The position numbers and the translations under genes are program-made. DNA of 27,730 nucleotides, taken from assembly GCA_900753095.1 (NCBI GenBank), contig CAADXT010000005.1:1-27730 (forward strand), read 5' to 3'. The notes under the pieces were generated by a model. The model was given only the letters and a program-made list of their open reading frames with translations. It was not told the DNA's origin and did no database searches. Numbering within the stretch: the stretch's first letter is position 1; every line of letters starts with the position of its first letter. This DNA comes from Eggerthellaceae bacterium (GTDB taxonomy: Bacteria > Actinomycetota > Coriobacteriia > Coriobacteriales > Eggerthellaceae). Shown one piece after another: positions 22,953 to 27,730 of the stretch.

Positions 22953-23418
22953 GCTGAACCTCTTCTGCGTCTCGGCTGTCCAGGAATGCGCGAATGCCGC
23001 GCAGCTGGCCCACATAGCCCGAGCAACGGCACAGGTTGCCGCTCAGGTACGCCATGATCTCATCATCGGTTGGATCGGGGTTCTCGCGCAGCAAGGCGAT
23101 GGTGTTCATCACGAAACCGGGGTTGCAGAAGCCGCATTGCTCGGCGCCCTGATCGGCAATGAACCCGACGAACTCCGAGGCCTCTTCCTGAAGACCTTCG
23201 AGCGTTTGCACGCTGTGGCCATCGGCGCGGGCAACCAGCACCGAGCACGAGAGAACGGGCTTTTCATCCAAAAGCACCGTGCACAAGCCGCAGCTTGAGG
23301 TCTCGCAACCGCGCTTCACGCTTTTGCAGCCGTGGTTGCGCAGGAAATCGATAAGCAGCATGTCAACTGGCACGTCGTCGGAAACGCGCGTGCCGTTCAA
23401 CGTTATCTTCACTTCCAT
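22945..23418 (-). CDS. xdhC-type small subunit: Molybdenum hydroxylase [2Fe-2S] subunit
   Basis: 157 residues. The ATG at 23418 shares one base with the TAA of the FAD subunit gene (TAATG). It has the plant-type ferredoxin cluster (CETSSCGLCTVLLDEKPVLS plus the next Cys) and the helical second cluster domain (EQCGFCNPGFV ... NLCRCSGYVGQLRGIRAFL), all eight cysteines being present. It carries electrons from the molybdenum site to FAD. The tight overlaps on both sides point to coupled synthesis of the three subunits. Confidence 0.93.
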   Translation of the reverse strand: MEVKITLNGTRVSDDVPVDMLLIDFLRNHGCKSVKRGCETSSCGLCTVLLDEKPVLSCSVLVARADGHSVQTLEGLQEEASEFVGFIADQGAEQCGFCNPGFVMNTIALLRENPDPTDDEIMAYLSGNLCRCSGYVGQLRGIRAFLDSRDAEEVQHG

Positions 23419-24209
23419 TACTGCACCTCGTTCAAAGCCAAAAGCGCACGACGCACCATTACGGGCACCAACGCCCTGCGGTACTCGGCGCTGCCCCACA
23501 TGTTCCCCGATACGGGAACCGCCGCTTGGGCAAACTCGCCAAACAGCTGGGCGGATTGCTCGGTGATGCCGCCCGCCAAAATCCCCTGCTCGTCGCGAAG
23601 GACCATGGCCCGCGCGGGGCGCGAGCCAACAACCACGCGGTACTCGTCGCCCAGCTTGGAGGCGGCGCAATTAAGCGAAGGCAAATCGGTGCGCTGCTTG
23701 CGAACGGCCTTGTACGCAAACGCGCCTGGACGCTTCTTCACGATAAGGCGCACCAGCAGGTCGTTGTCGTACCTCATGGAAACGAACTCTTCCAGCGAAA
23801 CGATGCCGGCATCGAACAGCTCAACATAGCTTTCCATGGCAAGGAACAGGGTCACCACATCCGAAAAGCCCATGCGGCGCCACAGGCTGCCGCCGAGCGT
23901 TGCGCCGTTGCGGAACTGAACGCCCACGATGTCCTTGAGCGCGGCTTCCACCGCACCGCAGGAATAAGCGGCCAGGCCCGGGTGCGTTTCCAGCTGACGA
24001 AGGCTTGCCATGGCACCGATGCGGAACTCTTCTTCCGTTTCCTCGATTCCGTCCAAGCCCAAATCGCACATGTCGATGGCCGTGCCGATGGTATGGTTGC
24101 CCATTTTCAGCCACATGCCACCGCCGATTATGCGCGTGCGCTTCTTTTGGTTAAGCTCCCACGCTTCTTCTAAGCTTTCAGCGCGAACATATTTTTGAAA
24201 GGAATAAAT
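23418..24209 (-). CDS. xdhB: Molybdenum hydroxylase FAD-binding subunit, apparent ATT start
   Basis: FAD-binding subunit (CO dehydrogenase flavoprotein type). The first ATG (24116) would begin at MWLKMGNHTIGTAI and drop the family N-terminus. Upstream in the same frame, however, lies a typical N-terminus, YSFQKYVRAESLEEAWELNQ then KKRTRIIGGG, the last part being the FAD pyrophosphate-binding loop. That extension starts after a TAA (24234-24236), and no ATG, GTG, TTG or CTG occurs between. The codon where family members start (before YSF) is ATT at 24207-24209, giving 263 residues. Further on, GAMASLRQLETHPGLAAYSC, VQFRNGATLGGSLWRRMGFS and the C-terminal CODH-flavoprotein domain are normal. 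First gene of the operon, with its own promoter. Confidence 0.85.
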   Translation of the reverse strand: MYSFQKYVRAESLEEAWELNQKKRTRIIGGGMWLKMGNHTIGTAIDMCDLGLDGIEETEEEFRIGAMASLRQLETHPGLAAYSCGAVEAALKDIVGVQFRNGATLGGSLWRRMGFSDVVTLFLAMESYVELFDAGIVSLEEFVSMRYDNDLLVRLIVKKRPGAFAYKAVRKQRTDLPSLNCAASKLGDEYRVVVGSRPARAMVLRDEQGILAGGITEQSAQLFGEFAQAAVPVSGNMWGSAEYRRALVPVMVRRALLALNEVQ

Positions 24210-24249
24210 GTCTCTCGCCCCATCACTTGAGGTTTACATAGGTATTGCA

Positions 24250-24278
24250 ATTATACTGTGGGCGAATAGGTGAGTCAT
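24250..24278 (-). promoter_or_regulatory. Promoter of the hydroxylase operon
   Basis: On the - strand ATGACT (24273-24278) and a consensus TATAAT (24250-24255) have a 17-bp spacer. The start of transcription near 24243 would give a leader of about 34 nt up to the ATT codon. No riboswitch fold was recognised. Confidence 0.65.
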
Positions 24279-24335
24279 GCTTGCCCCTTAAAACGAACGC
24301 ATCAAACCACCGAAACAGCAAAGGATTGCCAAAGC

Positions 24336-24956
24336 ATGCGCAACCCCCAAAGCACACAGCAATCACCCCATGGGTGCATCATCATGGCCTCGGGCCTGGG
24401 CACCCGTTTCGGCGGCAACAAGCTTATTGCAAGTCTTGACGGTGCGCCGCTTGCCCAATACGCCATCAAAGCAACCGAAGGATTATTCGCAAAACGCCTT
24501 GTGGTCACACGCCATGCAGCCGTGGCGGCATTGTGCGAGAACCTCGGCGTTGCAGCTCTTCTCCACAACGAGCCGGCGCGCAACAGCGCAATCCGATTGG
24601 GGCTTGATGCCCTTGGCAGCTGCCAGACCATCACCTTCGTGCAGGCAGATCAACCGCTTATCGGCAGGCAGACTATCGCGAAGCTCCTTCGCTGCTCCGA
24701 AGCGAAGCCCGAATGCATCTGGCGCACCAGCTTCAAAGCCGTACCCGGAGCCCCCGTTCTTTTCCCGCAGGCTCTCTTTGATGAGCTTCGCAGGCTGCCA
24801 GAAGGGAAAGGCGGCGGATTCGTGGCCAAGAACCACCCAGGCTGGGTGCGCACCGTGGAAGCAGCGGATGCATGGGAGCTGTTCGACGTCGACACGCAGG
24901 AAGACCTCCGGCAAGTTCAAGAGCGCCTAGCAAGCCTGAGCGGCAGCCGTTCCTAA
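24336..24956 (+). CDS. mocA: MocA-like molybdenum cofactor nucleotidyltransferase
   Basis: 206 residues from the ATG at 24336 (AAAGGA about 11 nt upstream); an ATG at 24270 would add 22 residues outside the conserved domain. The nucleotidyltransferase signature is IIMASGLGTRFGGNKLIASL with the bound-metal Asp in FVQADQPLIGR; DVDTQEDLRQV closes the fold. MocA transfers CMP to molybdopterin to form the cytosine dinucleotide cofactor used by xanthine dehydrogenase-family enzymes. It is divergent from the hydroxylase operon and shares its control region, which fits cofactor supply for that enzyme. Confidence 0.85.
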   Translation: MRNPQSTQQSPHGCIIMASGLGTRFGGNKLIASLDGAPLAQYAIKATEGLFAKRLVVTRHAAVAALCENLGVAALLHNEPARNSAIRLGLDALGSCQTITFVQADQPLIGRQTIAKLLRCSEAKPECIWRTSFKAVPGAPVLFPQALFDELRRLPEGKGGGFVAKNHPGWVRTVEAADAWELFDVDTQEDLRQVQERLASLSGSRS

Positions 24957-24965
24957 TCGCCGCAA

Positions 24966-24999
24966 TAAAAAAAGCGGAGCTGGGATAACCCGGCTCCGC
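24966..24999 (-). terminator. Rho-independent terminator of the permease gene
   Basis: An 11-bp stem (GCGGAGC-T-GGG / CCC-G-GCTCCGC, 4-nt loop) is followed on the - strand by TTTTTTTATTG, 16 nt past the permease stop. It lies between convergent genes. The + side lacks a T tract, so it serves the - strand. Confidence 0.9.
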
Positions 25000-25015
25000 C
25001 GCAAGGCAAATAACC

Positions 25016-26503
25016 CTATGCCTCGGAATCGCTCTTCATCAAGGGCGAATCCTTCGGCAGCACGATGTTCAAGAGGATGGCCACCGCGGCAGCGGCGACG
25101 ATGCCCGAACCGCCGAAGATGAGGCTTACCATCTCGGGTGCACCGGCAAGAACGGCGGGGTTGGCGCCGATGCCGTAGCCCAAGCCCAGCGCAACGGAAA
25201 CGATGCTGAGGTTGCGCGGGGTAAGAGGATCGCGGGTAATCAGCTGAATGCCGCTTACCACGATGGAGGCGAACATGATTACCGCCGCGCCGCCCAGAAC
25301 GGACTGGGGCATGATGGAAACCACCGCACCCAGCTTCGGGCACAGGCCGCACAGGATAAGGAACACCGCACCGCAGGCCAAAGCCTTGCGGTTGACCATC
25401 TTGGTCATGGTAACCAAGCCAACGTTCTGGCTGAACGAGGTGTTGGGCAGAACGCCGAACACAGCGGCAAGGGAAGAACCGAGGCCATCGCACATAACGC
25501 CGCCGGAGAGCTCCTTGTCGGTGGCCCCGCGGTTCATGCCGCCCTGCATGCAGCCGGAGATGTCGCCCACCGTTTCAACGGCGGTAACGACGAACATCAC
25601 CAAAACAGGCGCAATGGCGCGCATGTCGAACACCGGCTCAACCGGCATGAGGTTGGGAACAGCGAACCAGGCAGCGTCGGCAACCTTGCTCCAGTCCAGC
25701 ACCCATGCCTTGGTGTACTCGACGCCATCGGCGGTAACGCCGGTGGTAGGCAGCACCAAGCCCATGATGCCCGCGGCAATGTAGCCGACGATGATGCCCA
25801 CAAGGATGGAAGAGGCGCTGACAAAGCCCGTCGTAGCGTGCTTCACCGCCAAGATGGCAACGAGCACGATCAGGGCCAAGCAGAAATTCTCAAGCGAGCC
25901 GAAGTCGGCCGCGCTGCTTCCGCCGCCGAAGGCGTTAACGCCAACGCTGATAAGGCTAAGGCCGATGGAGAGCACTACCGTGCCCGTGACGATGGCCGGG
26001 AAGAACTTGCGCAAAGGCTTCAGGAAAAAGCCCAAGACCGTCTCGAACAAGCCGCCGATAAGCGAAGCGCCCATGATGGCACCGTATGCCACAAGGCCGC
26101 CGCCCATGGAGGCCGCCACGGAGTTGAACACGCCGATAAAGCCCGAAGACGTTCCCATGATGATGGGAACCCTGCCGCCAACAGGGCCAATGCCGAAAAT
26201 CTGAACCAGCGTGACCACACCGGCGATTAGCATGGCGTTCTGGAGCAGCGCCAGCTGAACGTCAGCGAACTCCCCGCCCGCCAAACCGCACGCGCTGGTG
26301 ACGATGAGCAGCGGCGTAAGGTTGCCCACGAACATGGCCAGAACATGCTGCAAGCCAAGCGGGATGGCCTGGCTCATGGGAATGTCGCCCTCAAACGAGA
26401 AAACGCCCAACGACTTGGCGTCGCCTTCGGCTCTCTTCGAAGAACCAACCGCGGAATCTTCCGCTTGGCTCTGCGGCTGATTCTCCTTCACTTCCTTTTC
26501 CAT
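25016..26503 (-). CDS. NCS2 family xanthine/uracil permease
   Basis: 495 residues; ATG at 26503 with AGAGGA upstream. A charged, Gln/Ser-rich cytoplasmic leader of about 45 residues precedes 12-14 hydrophobic segments. NCS2 markers include MSQAIPLGLQHVLAMFVGNL, QIFGIGPVGGRVPIIMGTSS, the FPAIVTGTVVLSIG segment, and TVGDISGCMQGGMNRG ... FGVLPNTSFSQNVGLVTMTK in the second half. These are proton-coupled nucleobase importers; the neighbouring hydroxylase cluster favours xanthine, hypoxanthine or urate over uracil. It has its own terminator and converges with mocA. Confidence 0.92.
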   Translation of the reverse strand: MEKEVKENQPQSQAEDSAVGSSKRAEGDAKSLGVFSFEGDIPMSQAIPLGLQHVLAMFVGNLTPLLIVTSACGLAGGEFADVQLALLQNAMLIAGVVTLVQIFGIGPVGGRVPIIMGTSSGFIGVFNSVAASMGGGLVAYGAIMGASLIGGLFETVLGFFLKPLRKFFPAIVTGTVVLSIGLSLISVGVNAFGGGSSAADFGSLENFCLALIVLVAILAVKHATTGFVSASSILVGIIVGYIAAGIMGLVLPTTGVTADGVEYTKAWVLDWSKVADAAWFAVPNLMPVEPVFDMRAIAPVLVMFVVTAVETVGDISGCMQGGMNRGATDKELSGGVMCDGLGSSLAAVFGVLPNTSFSQNVGLVTMTKMVNRKALACGAVFLILCGLCPKLGAVVSIMPQSVLGGAAVIMFASIVVSGIQLITRDPLTPRNLSIVSVALGLGYGIGANPAVLAGAPEMVSLIFGGSGIVAAAAVAILLNIVLPKDSPLMKSDSEA

Positions 26504-26843
26504 TCGCAATCCTCTTCCAATTGACCGTAACTTCAAGAAAATAGCACCACTTTATTTCCATTTGAAGAAACCCGGAGCCATTCTCCGCAAAGGGCGCGTT
26601 TTCAGGCAATGGCAAGCCGCCGTAAGGCCAGGAAGGCGCGGAAGCATTCACCCCCTGTCAAAAAGGGCATTCGAAAAGCAGCGCGCAAATGGCCACAACG
26701 CAGCACGCAGAACTACAATAAGAAAAGCAAGCACCTTATGCGCCCCTTTGCGCGCAAGGAAAATTACCCTAAGCTAACTAATGAGATACGCAAAAAGCGA
26801 GCCGGTTCAAGACGCTCGCCCATTCGAGAAACAGGAGCATGCG
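26504..26843. other. Divergent intergenic region, permease / map
   Basis: About 340 bp. Close to the permease, CTTCAA (26531-26536) and TTGAAG (26562-26567) form a spaced inverted repeat that could be an operator. TTGCGCGCAA (26748-26757) is a perfect palindrome on the map side. An Arg/Lys-rich + frame here has no SD and looks random. No purine riboswitch core was recognised. Confidence 0.35.
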
Positions 26844-27728
26844 ATGTACGATAACGGCCCCAAGCCCGGACGCAACGACCAATGCTGGTGCGGCAGCGGC
26901 AAGAAATACAAGAAATGCCACGGCCCCATCGACGCCCGACTGGAGGAAGCCTATCTGGACGGCTACGAGGTGGTGCCGCGCTCTTTGCTGAAAACGCCCG
27001 AGGAAATCGAGGGCATCAAGCGCTCCGCCGAGATCAACGTAGGCGTGCTTGACTACGTTGCCGAGCACATCAAGCCCGGCGTAACCACCGCCGAGATCGA
27101 CCAGTGGATCTACGACTACACGATTGAGCATGGCGGCATCCCCGCCGACCTCAACTTCGAGGGCTACCCCAAAAGCGTATGCACCTCCATCAACAGCGTG
27201 GTGTGCCATGGCATTCCCAGCGAAGATGACGTGCTGAAGGAAGGCGACATCGTCAACGTCGACTGCTCCACCATCCTGGACGGCTACTTCTCCGACTCTT
27301 CGCGCATGTTCTGCATCGGCGAGGTAAGCCCCGAGCGCAAGAAGCTCGTCGACGTTACCTACGAAGCAGTGCAGCGCGGCCTTGCTGCGGTGAAACCGTG
27401 GGCAACGGTCGGCGACATCGCCCACGCCGTGCAGACCTACGCCGAGGAAAACGGCTTCAGCGTGGTGCGCGAGTTCGGTGGCCACGGCATCGGCAACGAG
27501 TTCCACGAAGATCCCTTCGTCTTCTTTGTAGGCGAACCCGGTGAAGGCGCCGTGCTGGCACCGGGCATGTGCTTCACCATCGAGCCTATGATCAACGCAG
27601 GCGGCCACGAGCTCGACATGACCGACCCGAACGGCTGGACGGTGCGCACGAAGGACGGCTCCGATTCCGCCCAATGGGAGGTGCAGCTGGTGGTCACCGA
27701 AGATGGCTACGAGCTTATCTCCTGGTAA
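26844..27728 (+). CDS. map: Type I methionine aminopeptidase with N-terminal SEC-C motif
   Basis: 294 residues; ATG at 26844 with AGGAG 6 nt upstream (an earlier in-frame ATG at 26781 has none). Residues ~8-27 are a SEC-C zinc motif (GRNDQCWCGSGKKYKKCHG), expected to bind Zn and perhaps ribosome or SecB-like partners. The peptidase domain follows with the five metal ligands of the family: NVDCSTILDGYFSDSSRMF (two Asp), GGHGIGNEFHE (His), FTIEPMINAG (Glu) and QWEVQLVVTEDG (Glu). It removes the initiator Met from nascent proteins. The gene is complete, ending at TAA two bases before the window end. Confidence 0.95.
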   Translation: MYDNGPKPGRNDQCWCGSGKKYKKCHGPIDARLEEAYLDGYEVVPRSLLKTPEEIEGIKRSAEINVGVLDYVAEHIKPGVTTAEIDQWIYDYTIEHGGIPADLNFEGYPKSVCTSINSVVCHGIPSEDDVLKEGDIVNVDCSTILDGYFSDSSRMFCIGEVSPERKKLVDVTYEAVQRGLAAVKPWATVGDIAHAVQTYAEENGFSVVREFGGHGIGNEFHEDPFVFFVGEPGEGAVLAPGMCFTIEPMINAGGHELDMTDPNGWTVRTKDGSDSAQWEVQLVVTEDGYELISW

Positions 27729-27730
27729 AA

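Noticed and set aside
21930..23057. A 375-codon + strand frame opposite the molybdopterin subunit
   Set aside because: Antisense shadow of the hydroxylase gene; no recognisable domain.
24270..24335. Longer start for the MocA-like protein
   Set aside because: The 22 extra residues are outside the nucleotidyltransferase fold and overlap the -35 region of the divergent promoter.
26504..26620. Purine riboswitch upstream of the permease
   Set aside because: The conserved three-way-junction bases and loop motifs of purine riboswitches are not seen in the leader.
26609..26854. An 81-codon basic + strand frame before map
   Set aside because: No SD, composition random and Arg/Lys-rich, and it overlaps the SD and start of map in another frame.

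Overview
The window looks like chromosome from a Gram-positive gut anaerobe, most likely a Coriobacteriia (Eggerthellales-type) actinobacterium. The main reasons are a complete selenium-dependent molybdenum-hydroxylase cluster (three-subunit xanthine dehydrogenase with YqeB-, YqeC-, XdhC- and MocA-type accessory genes), a methionine aminopeptidase with an N-terminal SEC-C zinc motif, an EFR1-type ferredoxin remnant, a NirJ2-like radical SAM protein, GTG/TTG starts and strong Shine-Dalgarno (SD) sites. The assignment is inferred from gene content; no rRNA or tRNA gene was recognised.

Layout. (1) 1-3.9 kb is a gene-poor, decayed accessory zone. It holds the N-terminal stub of a TetR regulator (2-67), two diverged copies of a ~370-bp palindrome-rich repeat (281-651 and 3068-3437), a DUF3800 gene, a small excisionase-like HTH gene, and the C-terminal remnant of a UvrD/GajB-like helicase (2304-2858). 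(2) 3.9-5.8 kb is one long gene for an unstudied protein with an Ala/Gly-rich N-terminus, a TerB-like middle and an unknown C-terminus. (3) 6.1-9.2 kb, + strand: alpha/beta hydrolase, AEC-family transporter, PAS-GGDEF diguanylate cyclase and a truncated EFR1 ferredoxin. (4) 9.3-11.7 kb, - strand: MerR regulator, NirJ2/AhbD-like radical SAM-SPASM protein and a YbaN (DUF454) membrane protein. The first two genes each have a promoter with a 19-bp spacer carrying the same operator in the same register. (5) 12.0-17.9 kb: an L-arabinose/L-fucose-isomerase-like protein convergent with topoisomerase IV-type parE-parC. (6) 18.2-26.5 kb: purine module. The - strand operon runs FAD subunit, [2Fe-2S] subunit, molybdopterin subunit, yqeC, yqeB, xdhC. 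A divergent MocA-like gene and a convergent NCS2 xanthine/uracil permease complete it. (7) The + strand map gene closes the window.

How the genes work together. The permease would import purines. The hydroxylase would oxidise xanthine or a related heterocycle. XdhC, YqeB, YqeC and MocA would mature its molybdenum (selenium) cofactor. The MerR protein probably activates itself and the radical SAM gene.

Points most worth a second look are the shared MerR operator pair, the apparent ATT start of the hydroxylase FAD subunit, the long TerB-like protein, and the paired repeats flanking decayed defence-like genes.
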